A stretch of 64,000 bases of DNA from Phytoseiulus persimilis (lineage: Eukaryota; Arthropoda; Arachnida; Mesostigmata; Phytoseiidae). The stretch is from positions 1,922,001-1,986,000 of the forward strand of contig CM075101.1 in assembly GCA_037576195.1 (NCBI GenBank), read 5' to 3'. The notes under the pieces were generated by a model. It saw only the letters and a list, made by a program, of their open reading frames with translations. It did not search any database and had not been told where the DNA came from. Each line of letters begins with the position of its first letter. Position 1 is the stretch's first letter. The position numbers and the translations under genes are program-made. Shown piece after piece: positions 1 through 8,330 of the stretch.

Positions 1-121
1 GATGGATTTGTGGCAGACCTGAATCTTGAAGTTGTCATCTGCGAGCTTGGAGACGGGGATCAGATTTCTCCTTAGCTTGGGAACATATAAGACTTCCTTC
101 AGTTGGATGGTGTGACGTTGG

Positions 122-1463
122 TTATTGTGCACAAATGTAACACAGACTGTTCCGATCCCAGGAGCGCTCAGGGTTCGGGATCCTCCCGATCTGACGAGCT
201 TGATGATATGGAGTGTAGTCTATCATATGATCTTTTGTGTTATTCATATGGAAGTTTGTTCCGCTATCAATGATGTACTCATTTTCTGATGTCATCATGT
301 GAGTCTCCACGGTACCGGCTTCGCAGTTCAAGGCTTCTGTGATGTGAGCACGGCCATAGTTTGCACTGGCCTGGGTTTGCTGTCCGCGGTTTGGTGGACG
401 CTTTCCTGTCCTTTTTGCTGACGACGACTGATGAGAACTACCAGAACCAGGTTGTGATTGAGTGCTGGGGTAATATTGGTTCTTGCTTTGATAAGGTCTA
501 ATGTTGTAGTTCTTCTTGGGAGCAGTACACTGAGATTTGATGTGTTCCTGACGACCACAGTTATAACATGTTGTTGTAGTAACTTTGCGACCGACGTTTG
601 TCCTCCTCTGGATTGTAATCTTGCGTCTGTGTCCTCCGTTTGACATACGCATTCGGGAAAACAGAGCTGTTACTTCGTTGGTGTCGAACTTGCCTCTCCT
701 GAGTGATTCGCTTTCAATTGCAAGTTTGAGGTGGGCAAATTATCTTCCTGAGTCTTCTCTGGCAGTGAATGCCTGTTTGAATGGTTCCCAGTTTGACGGA
801 AGTGATTCGAGAAGAATATTGATCTTGAGGTCATCTGGAGTTTGAACACCAAGTGCCTCTATAGGACTGATTATCTGGCTGAAGCGGAAGAGGTTCTCTG
901 ATGCTGTTTTGTTCTGCTGGTATTTGTATCCCATGAGTTTTGACAGAACCAAATGTTCAAGTCCACCATTGGATAATGTGAACTTTCCAGTCATTAGTCT
1001 CCACATTTCTGGAGCGTCAATCGTCATTGAGTTGTGAGAGAAGAGGGACACCGCGAGTGATGACTGCAGGGATGCAAAGACTGTGCATCGTGCCGCTCGA
1101 TTAACAGCAATGTATCTCTCCATCTGCTTCTTTCCCGCTGTTTTGTTCAGCTGGAAGTGGTGGTGCCGAATCGCCCATGGTGACGTCGAGTGCGTTAAGG
1201 TCCGCATCAAGAGCCGCTGATATGAGCATCTGCCACTCCTCATAGTTACTGCCATCTAACCTGAGCACCACGCCGTTGCGATTACGATGACGTGGCCCCA
1301 TGTTCAGATCATCTCCAATCCCGTCGTCGCTTAGCATGAGAATCATACTGCTTGTTTCGCCGATTCTTATAACCGATGAGCCTGGCCTTGGCTCGCCTAA
1401 ATCACTGTAGCCGTGGGAGCTTGCGGAAACTCCAAGTGTGGCCGGATTCTCTGCGGGATCCAT
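122..1463 (-). pseudogene. gag: copia gag-protease, frameshifted (family B)
   Basis: Relic of a copia polyprotein start, covering the capsid-like region, a zinc knuckle and the protease. Three open pieces in different frames (1463-1101, 1255-740 and 652-122) align in order with the intact family B gag at 37504. The N-terminus begins MDPAENPATL as in the intact copy. The nucleocapsid knuckle reads CYNCGRQEHIKSQC (CX2CX4HX4C), and the protease motif is IIDSGTNFHM with catalytic Asp followed by Ser-Gly. Frame changes near 1140 and 690, and a further break near 180, show it is not functional. Confidence 0.85.
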
Positions 1464-1601
1464 AGAACTTGTTGTGTATGCACCGGAATGTCACTTTTTG
1501 ATCACTTCAAAGTCACAATCAAGTCTACACAGAGTCACAAACTCATACATCGCACTATCTGATCAAGAATGTTCGCAGATTCAATCGTACTTGATAACGA
1601 A

Positions 1602-1933
1602 TGTTGGATATTTGGGCTCACTAGCTAGTCGGCGAACAGTCTCAATCTGAAAATGGGTTGAAGATCACGGCACAAAATAAACAGACAGAGTTTCGGTTAG
1701 AAACGTCTGGCTCCTCAGAGCTGGGTTTTATTAGGTCTGGTATATATACCCAGGGGAAAGTACTGCAACAGGTGGTAAGCAGATCCGAAGCTGGGTCGCG
1801 TTCGGATCTGTGTCAAGACATGCAGATGCAATACTCCGAAGTGTCGGAGGTGAACTTCGTGTTGATCTCCACCCCTGACCGTAATCACACTGACGGGTTT
1901 CAGATATCCGCAATATTGCTAAATAATGCATCA
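1602..1933 (-). repeat. 5' LTR of the left family B copia fragment
   Basis: A 332-bp LTR with terminal TG and CA. It is similar along its length to the family B LTRs at 27645 and 37643, but carries many more differences. The shared core includes TATATATACC and the AAATAATGCATCA end. Confidence 0.85.
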
Positions 1934-2152
1934 TAATCATCCGATTGCTCCGTATGCGTTATTGGAGTTCGCCACTGGCTGGAAAGACCCATCCAATGAG
2001 TGCGCAGGTGCCGGAGACACCAACTACAAAGAGCCGTCAATATTTCCTGTCATTCAGCTTGACTGCCCTCTCCTCCGACACAGTCGCCCCGTTAACGACC
2101 TCCCAATGACGCTTTGCTCACAGCCATGGGCGACCATGTGTTTAGAAAAAAA
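1934..2152. other. no recognisable gene
   Basis: About 220 bases between the copia LTR and the inverted-repeat element at 2153. I see no coding sequence or repeat here that matches anything else in the window. Confidence 0.5.
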
Positions 2153-2263
2153 TTGGGTGCTTTTCGGTTTGGCGCCCCGCGAGCTAAGCAGCCGAAAATG
2201 GCCAGTTATTCGAAGTCTCCACACGCCATCATAGCCGAGAAGTGGAGAGGATATGAAGAGAGG

Positions 2264-2639
2264 TGATAAGCCTTTTGGGCCTGGCTCTAGCTTCTTTGCG
2301 GCTGGATGAGAAGATCGGTGGCGCGTACAAGACTTGCCTAGAGACGACGGCTATCGAATGAAAACGACAATTCTGGTGGACAGAATGTTTGGCTCCCCCA
2401 ACACACTGAAGTTTTATTCCGGCTTTTATAGTCACTGACCGGGGAGAGTTACGGGCGAACACCGACGTTTGACGTCAGTCTACAGGCGTCCGATTTCTAT
2501 CTCAGTGATCTACAGTATCGCCTGTGCGCGGTTGATCATGCTCAGAGTTCACTGACGCTTCGCTTGCTCGAATGGCGTCTTCCCTGATTACCAAAACTGT
2601 GCCGACGACTGCTCTGGGTAAAACATCAAATACTCAACA
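2264..2639 (-). repeat. 3' LTR of the family A array
   Basis: 376-bp LTR, TGATAAGCC to CTCAACA on the plus strand. In the sense (minus) direction it holds a TATAAAAG box at 2423-2430 and an AATAAAA signal at 2412-2418, so both promoter and poly(A) signals are visible. A purine-rich tract (minus strand AGGAGGGAGC) adjoins it at about 2640-2649. It differs from the middle LTR at about one position. Confidence 0.93.
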
Positions 2640-2845
2640 GCTCCCTCCTACACAGAACGGTCGCTTGCTGAACATAGCCGGAACCTTCCGATGTGGGGAA
2701 CATTGCATGTGACATTACTCGGATGCGCGATTTCGCGATTACAGATCTCTTCAGCGGAAGCATCTATCGAACATGCAATGTGTAGAGACTTCACTAGATA
2801 CTTTATCAGTTCAATGGTTCGAATTCTATAGAGAAACTTCAAGCT

Positions 2846-2863
2846 GATGTCTGTCTAGACATC
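2846..2863. promoter_or_regulatory. inverted repeat upstream of antisense gene AS1
   Basis: A perfect 7-bp inverted repeat, GATGTCT-GTCT-AGACATC, lies about 90 bp before the AS1 TATA box and is repeated in the second copy near 10742. Such a palindrome could bind a dimeric regulator; this is inference from position only. Confidence 0.3.
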
Positions 2864-2934
2864 TTTGTCGCGAAATTTGCTTTCGATTGAAGTGACATAC
2901 GACCGTATCTTGAGACAAACTCTCGCCAAAATCG

Positions 2935-2943
2935 TATAAAAGG
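2935..2943 (+). promoter_or_regulatory. TATA box driving antisense gene AS1 (family A)
   Basis: TATAAAAGG on the plus strand, opposite to the retrotransposon's own direction, with the AS1 ATG 64 bp downstream of the T. An initiator-like TCACAC lies about 30 bp after the box, the usual spacing for RNA polymerase II. The same box occurs at 10831-10839 in the second copy. Confidence 0.65.
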
Positions 2944-2998
2944 GGTTGCTCTCGAGCACTCGATCGTCACACTCGTTGAGTTGTGACTTCGCCTTGCG

Positions 2999-3534
2999 AT
3001 GTCAGACAGGATGGAAAATCCACGCCGCCACCAAGTCGCTGTCATCGAGTTGACGCAAAACGAAGTCCTCGTGATCCTGAGGCGCTTACGCGCTCTTCTG
3101 GCCAGGATCAGAGAACGACCAGGGACGTTTTTTCTGGTTTCAGCCGCCATCATCGGAGCGATACAATGTCTCCGCATGTTGTTCGGTAAGTCCTTCAACC
3201 ATAAGTTACAAGTTACAATCACCGATCTGAACGACCGGATCGGACAGGTTTCACCCCCTTTTTTGAATTGGTGCCATTATCTAAAACAAGCGTTCCGTTT
3301 TTTTTTGTACCAGAACCAAGTGGGCTGCCGCCCTTGGTGCAGTTGGAGGAAATCCTCTGGGAGCAAGTCGACCTAGGTCGATACCTGTGTGAGAGGCTCA
3401 CCAACTACTGGGTGTGTCTGTCAAGGGAGACACGCAGGTGTCTTCTGTTGAGAGTGGAACGACCGGTGCCCCCCCCTGGCAGTGTGTTCGAGACCTGCCA
3501 GGGGGTTGCAAGTGTTCGTGGAGATCTGCGGTGA
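2999..3534 (+). CDS. AS1, antisense membrane protein, family A copy 1 (two exons)
   Basis: Encoded opposite to gag-pol, between pol and the 3' LTR. Exons 2999-3185 and 3314-3534 give about 135 residues. The intron 3186-3313 starts GTAAGT and ends TTTTTTTGTACCAG, phase 1. Layout by eye: a basic N-terminal stretch of about 43 residues, one hydrophobic segment at about 44-62, then a roughly 73-residue domain with four cysteines. The pattern YxCxR...WVC...ETxxC matches AS1 of family B, whose intron has the same phase and position. The T-tract length difference between the two array copies falls inside this intron, as expected if it is removed. A TATA box precedes it and AATAAA follows. The orientation looks type II (cytosolic N-terminus), which is inferred. 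Function unknown; an envelope-like role is a hypothesis. Confidence 0.72.
3186..3313 (+). other. phase-1 intron of AS1 (family A copy 1)
   Basis: Donor CG|GTAAGT and acceptor T9-GTACCAG|AA. The first exon is 187 nt, leaving one base of a split codon. Copy 2 of the array has ten Ts where this copy has nine. If the intron were not removed, that difference would shift the reading frame; with splicing the two proteins stay equal in length. Confidence 0.7.
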
Positions 3535-3557
3535 CCTCACCGTATATTTATGTCTTG

Positions 3558-3563
3558 AATAAA
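3558..3563 (+). terminator. poly(A) signal after AS1 (family A)
   Basis: AATAAA 24 bases after the AS1 stop codon, on the AS1 strand. It is repeated at 11455-11460 in copy 2. Confidence 0.55.
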
Positions 3564-3718
3564 CGTCTCTTTTACACATACTTTCTGGTATTTACTCGAT
3601 GAGTCTTGCTTCTCATGATGAGTTTAGCTGGGATCTTACTCATGACCATGAATCATTTATCCTCCTGGAGCATGTTTGAAAACATTGGAAAGGGGAGTGG
3701 GAGTCTTGACATCACTCG

Positions 3719-4973
3719 ATGAGCACTGATACATCGAGTGCCACTTCCAACCTTTCTTCCGCCTCTAGAGCTACTTTCTCTCGATCCGTACTCTCCACGA
3801 TGGAGCTCCAAGGGATCGATTATGAATGTTTCATTTCTCGTCAAAGTAGCGAGATGAATGTTCGATCATTTGTTCGGAACTCGCGCGCGGCCCGTGGTGT
3901 GGCGAACTACATGTTGTTTGTGATTGCCGTGTTGTCGGTCGTACTTGGAATTCTGGTCTACTCGGGTATGTTTCAGACGTCGTAGCATATCTTGATTACG
4001 TTTCCGTGAGAGCTGCATTCCAATTTTCCGTTACTCTCCTACAGTTTTCCTCGTAAGCTCCACTTCCACGAAGAGTGAGCGCATGGTTCGCGAGGCCATG
4101 CACCCGCGAAACGCCACGAAACCGCAGTCGGTCGGACTTCCGACAACGGCTGCAACGTCAAAACCGACATCGACCGTGAGGACCTCAACCATTCCGGAAT
4201 CTGTGAGATCCACAACGCCGACTCCAACAACACCAATGCATCGTACCTTCACTGAACAAGTGACTCGAGGGTATTTTCCAACCACGACCGTTCGCGCTGC
4301 CGGACATGGGGAACGTCGTCGAACAACGACTCGTCGTTGGGTTCCGAGTTCCACAACTCCAAGGAATACCCGTTTTTTCGGAACGACTCATCACTGGTAT
4401 GTCGAGCATACGACCGCCGGGCGACGTTCCTATCTCAGGCCGACTCAATCCATTTCATCATCAACTCCTTCTTCGCGGGTCACATCGTCGTTTCTCACGA
4501 CAGCAATTCCCACGGTATCATCTACAACCACCACTCGGTCTTCTTTGACCATTGCCGAGGGTGTTGTTGCCTCGGACCTGCCGCTTACGACAACAGCTCG
4601 GACCCTTCCTTCTACTTCCACAACCAGGCGTCTCACCTCTCCAAAGTCAATCGCGCATTCAATGACAACTGACGCCGCTTCCATATCGACTCTCTCGAGT
4701 TCGACTTCGGAAATGAGCACCGATTCGATTTCATCGACTTTGCCACCCAGGCGATTCGAATTGGATATCCGTGGATATCACTGTTACCAGTTGTCGTATG
4801 TGCGGACCTGCATCTACCGCAGGGATCGACGCTGTGTCGTCATCCCTCTGCACATTCCGACTCCAGATCGCTTGTCAGTTCGAAACTATGATCCAAGTAG
4901 TTTCGCTGCTTTTGGACAAGATGTATCCGAGATACAAAGGCTCTGTTCTAAATTTTCGATCTTCTCTGCTTGA
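3719..4973 (+). CDS. AS2, antisense mucin-like membrane protein, family A copy 1 (two exons)
   Basis: Second antisense gene. Exons 3719-3965 and 4045-4973 give about 391 residues. The 79-bp intron starts GTATGT and ends CTCCTACAG, phase 1, directly after a hydrophobic segment (residues about 64-82) that follows a Ser-rich N-terminus. The second exon codes a long Thr/Ser/Pro-rich, mucin-like stretch, probably O-glycosylated if it is extracellular. It ends with four cysteines in the pattern C...SYxRxC...DRRCV...IxxLC. The same C-terminal pattern ends AS2 of family B. A diverged relic (56792-57445) aligns over more than 500 nt without an indel, which supports coding. AATAAA lies six bases after the stop. 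Function unknown; a surface or envelope-like role is inferred. Confidence 0.74.
3966..4044 (+). other. phase-1 intron of AS2 (family A copy 1)
   Basis: Donor CGG|GTATGT, pyrimidine-rich acceptor TTACTCTCCTACAG. It joins an 88-codon frame ending in a membrane segment to the 296-codon Ser/Thr-rich frame; without splicing the first frame stops 20 bases into the intron. Phase and position relative to the membrane segment are the same as in AS1. Confidence 0.7.
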
Positions 4974-4979
4974 TCGACG

Positions 4980-4985
4980 AATAAA
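4980..4985 (+). terminator. poly(A) signal after AS2 (family A)
   Basis: AATAAA six bases past the AS2 stop; also at 12877-12882 in copy 2 and conserved in the relic near 57350. Confidence 0.55.
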
Positions 4986-5069
4986 GGTTCAAATCTTTGA
5001 ATTTGTAAATAGTGAGACGTGCGTTTTATTATTTGGGGAAAAGCGAGATTCACAAGAAAGAGTTATATC

Positions 5070-5582
5070 TCAAATCTCTTCGGTTGTCGGTCGGTATGGT
5101 CCATCCTCCTGTTCAAGAGGCGGATCAGGCAAGTGAGCGTATGAACGCGCTCGAATTCGTCTGATCCATCTCGTGAGAACGACCAATCCGGCGAGCACCG
5201 AGAACACGTTTGTAACCACAAAGTATATCGACAGGAATTTGAACTAATATCCAATCGTCCGATCAGGATCGGGAACCGGGGGCGATGGCGTCGACGGGTG
5301 CGTATGGTTCAAGTATGGAATCCAAACGTCTTCTCCTCCTACGGCAGTCCTATTCTTGATCAGGCATACAACTTCTCTTGACGCCAATCTGAGGCAGCTC
5401 GCTTCGAGCTCCACGCAGTCGCATGGAAAGTTGTTCTCGTTTGTTTGGGAAATCGTGCATGGCCAGTTCATCTTCTGGCAATCAATGTCGCAGTCGGAGT
5501 ATGTGAAGTACCCCAACGCCCTACTGGCCATCACGCAGACTATGATGAACGTGATCATCATCTTGATCTTGACGGTTTCCAT
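5070..5582 (-). pseudogene. S, sense cysteine-rich type I membrane protein with in-frame TAG, family A copy 1
   Basis: Sense-strand gene whose ATG (5582) lies inside the last codons of pol, in another frame. It encodes a hydrophobic signal-peptide-like N-terminus and a small ectodomain with many cysteines and an NHT glycosylation site. A TAG at 5244-5246 stops it after about 112 residues. The frame then stays open for 57 more codons, which encode a hydrophobic membrane segment and an acidic tail, ending at 5070. The family B protein (32641-33144) is homologous across the whole length without that stop, sharing YFxY, DC, PCT, FPxDC, LASxxVVC and GGxDxWI. The TAG may be a disabling mutation or a leaky stop releasing a soluble form. 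Annotated as pseudogene only because of the stop. Confidence 0.65.
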
Positions 5583-7287
5583 CTGCAAGTGATCCAAGTC
5601 TTTGGAACGTTTCCCTAGGCAGGCACTTCGTCAGAATATCAGCAACGTTCTGTGCTGTCGGGCAATAGTGGATTGTGACTTCTCCGCGCTGTAGTTTCTC
5701 TCGACAGTAGAAATGTCTCACCTCGATGTGCTTTGAGCGCTTGTGGAAGGATAGATTCTCAGCAAGAGCGATCGTCGACTGGTTGTCAACGAGCAACTTT
5801 GGTACGACTGGATGTCCAAGCTCTGCGAGTAAGCGCGCTGTCCAAATCGCGGTCTTGAGTGTCTCAGAGAGGGCCACAAGCTCCGCCTCCATTGAAGAGA
5901 GCGTCACGGACGCTTGGCGGTTGCTTGCCCAAGAAATGACTCCACCTCCGAACCGAATCAATGATCCGGTGATGCTCCGTCTCGTTTGCTCGTCGCCAGC
6001 GAAATCCGCATCGCTGAAACACTCGAGCAGCTCTGGACCGCTCCCCGTGTACCGGGGACCGAAAGTCTCGGTACCTTGGAGGTAGCGCAGCACTTTCAGT
6101 GCGAGATCCCAAAGACGTCTGGTGGGACGATCCAGGAACCTTGAAAGGTATCCTACCACGTAACCGAGGTCAAAACGCGTCGCAATCGTGAGGTACATCA
6201 AACCACCAACGATTGAACGATACGGCAGTTCTGGCTCGTCTTCGTCACTGGGATTCGACTTGTAGCTGTTGTCCATTGGGACTGCTGTTTCCTTGCATTT
6301 TGACATCTGGAATCTGTCTAGCAGTTCTTGGATATACTTTGATTGGTGGACACGAATGACGGAGTTGTCATCTGATGATTCGACATGTAGACCGAGAAAG
6401 AACTCTAACTTCCTGGAAGTGATTTCGAACTCCTTACCGAGGTTCTCGAGAAACTCCTGCACGACCTTCTGGTCAGATCCCGCCGTCAATCCATCGTCAA
6501 CGTACAGGGCAACCAAAATTCGTTTTGGGCCAATTGTGAAGTACACGCAAGGATCAGCTTGGCTCTGTGTGAGTCCAAGTCCTGTCAGAACCTGGTCGAT
6601 CTTCAGGTTCCAAGCCCTTGATGCCTGACGAAGCCCGTAGACCGCCTTCAAGAGTTTGCAGACTCGATTTGTTCCATCTTCGAACCCTTTTGGTTGGTTC
6701 GTGTAGATTTCTTCCGATAGTTCCGAGTGCAGAAATGCTGTCTTAACGTCGAATTGGTATAGCTTCAATTTCTCCCTGGCAGCTATTGATAGAATTGTTT
6801 TGATGGTATCGAACCTAGCTACAGGCGAGTAGAGCTCTGTGAAATCTATACCTGGACGTTGGCTGAATTCTTGAATGACCCATTTTGCACGGAACCTCTC
6901 GATGTTACCTAGGGCGTCTTTCTTTGCTTTGAAGATCCATCGATTCCCAACCGTGCGTTTGCCTCTCGGAAGTTCGGTGAGCTCCCAAACCTTGTGGAAA
7001 TCGAGCGACGCCATCTCCTCTGCCATTGCACTAAGCCACTGTTGGCTGTAATTGGACTTGTGAACATCTTCCATACATGTTGGTTCGTCAACCAAATTAT
7101 TTACACCGGTGCTTACTGTTTCGCTGACACACATCGCAACGTGTGCGCTGCCGGCCTGGTACCTCTCTGGGGGACGCAACTTGGATCGATCTCGTAGCTC
7201 GTATCTCCCGCGCCGTTCGTTGCGTTTTTCACTTTGGGCAGCCGCTCCTGTGGCGCCATGTCCTTCATTCGAGGATTCTCTTTCCGG
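5521..7287 (-). pseudogene. pol: copia reverse transcriptase-RNase H, family A copy 1
   Basis: C-terminal part of the A polyprotein. RT begins with the typical copia block NRWIFKAK and has YVDDG as catalytic motif. RNase H carries DADFAGD, and MEAELVALSE and the KRSKHIEVRHFY block are present. It follows the integrase part in the same frame after the TAG at 7288-7290. The end of the frame overlaps gene S by about 60 nt. Apart from the upstream TAG and the integrase insertion this half looks intact. Confidence 0.9.
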
Positions 7288-8018
7288 CTAGGGGCCCGCG
7301 GATGCTGCTTCTTTACTTGCTGATGCGTTCTCTCTGGTATCCGTTGACGGATTGGCTCCTTCGATCTGTTCTTCGCCGTTGCCTTCAGGCGCTTCTGCTT
7401 CGGCGGCATTCTCTGAGGTGACTCCTCCATCCAGCGGACTGGGAGTGCTCACTTTCACGTCCTTTGTCCTGACGATCTGTCTGGTCTCGGGATACCACAC
7501 ACGATAGCTGAGACCATCTTCGTCGATCCCGACAATGTAACCTGGGAATCCTCTGGTGTCCAACTTGTCCTTCTGCGGGGTGCGGTTGTAAAACTTGCAC
7601 TCGGTGCCAAATGCTCTGATGAGACTGATGTATGGTTTTCTCCTCATGATCATCTCGTACGGTGTCTTCCCGGTTGATTCGACAAACTTTACGCAATTCG
7701 TCGCGTGGGCGGAAAAGCTCACGGCTTCCGCCCAAAGGTACTTGGGCAGGCCACTGTCGATGAGCATGGTCCTTGCCAGGTCAAGCAACGATCGATTCAA
7801 ACGCTCACTTATACCATTAAGTTGGGGGGTAAAAGGAGGGGAGTAACTTACATCAGCTCCGATGGCACTCATGATCTCCTTCACTCTCTGATTTTTGAAC
7901 TCAGTTCCTTCATCAGAGTGGAGATGATACAGAGTGAAACCGCTTTGATTCTGGAACCATTTGACGAACTCCGCGATGTGGTCAGGCACTTGATCCTTTG
8001 ATTTCAAGAAGTACACTT
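7288..8018 (-). pseudogene. pol: copia integrase core, family A copy 1, ending at an in-frame TAG
   Basis: Continues the polyprotein frame on the 3' side of a 312-bp insertion. It contains the integrase DDE region with LHSDEGTEFKNQ and the FTPQLNGISERLNRSL block with the catalytic Glu, then a Pro/Glu/Ser-rich linker. The frame is closed by TAG at 7288-7290, after which the RT frame continues without shift. Both array copies share the TAG. Confidence 0.88.
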
Positions 8019-8330
8019 GTAATTTCGCGCCACTCAATTCTGGTGCGCCTCTACAGAGGGCGCACTGGAAGCTTGGAGAGACGTCTGCTCTCAACGTCAA
8101 TACGCGCTTGCGTGGCGGTCGATAGAGACCGGGAAATTGTGAACTCTAAAAATCGATTCTTCAATTCAAGGTATTTGGTGTTCCACTATCCCTTCTATCC
8201 TCCGGCTCTACTTCGTGCCCACTCCCACTGGGAACCGTGAATAAATTCTGATAAGATAACTTCAATTCAAGTGAGAATCGATCGAGTCCTTTCTGGCCAC
8301 CGAACCTGTAGAAGAGCAACTTATACACTT
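8012..8330. mobile_element. 305-bp insertion in integrase, 7-bp direct repeats (copy 1)
   Basis: Integrase continuity (RFRKVY to FLKSK) is interrupted here. The plus strand carries TACACTT at 8012-8018 and 8324-8330, flanking 305 bp that match no copia sequence. Removing one repeat plus the insert (312 nt) restores the integrase alignment in frame. The insert has no clear terminal inverted repeat or poly(A). It contains two copies of CTTGAATTGAAG. The identical insertion is at 15909-16227 in copy 2. Family unknown. Confidence 0.7.

Larger units (their letters stand above)
1..1933 (-). mobile_element. Ty1/copia element, family B, 5' part (cut by window edge)
   Basis: This is the start of a minus-strand copia retrotransposon whose remainder lies outside the window. 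It has a 5' LTR at 1602-1933 (plus-strand ends TGTTGG and GCATCA) and then a broken gag-protease region reading leftward. LTR and coding sequence closely match the complete family B element at 27645-37981. The gag frame is broken several times, so this copy is older than the complete one. No target duplication can be checked because the other end is missing. Confidence 0.9.

Noticed and set aside
5726-8240. Many plus-strand frames of 60-120 residues opposite copia A pol
   Set aside because: They mirror the conserved RT/integrase codons, lack initiation context and are not shared with family B. They are shadows, unlike AS1/AS2, which lie outside pol.
8012-8330. The 312-nt integrase interruption as a spliced intron
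   Set aside because: Within the 7-bp repeat no choice of boundaries gives GT...AG while restoring the frame; GT-AA and GT-GT are the closest. Direct repeats fit an insertion better.
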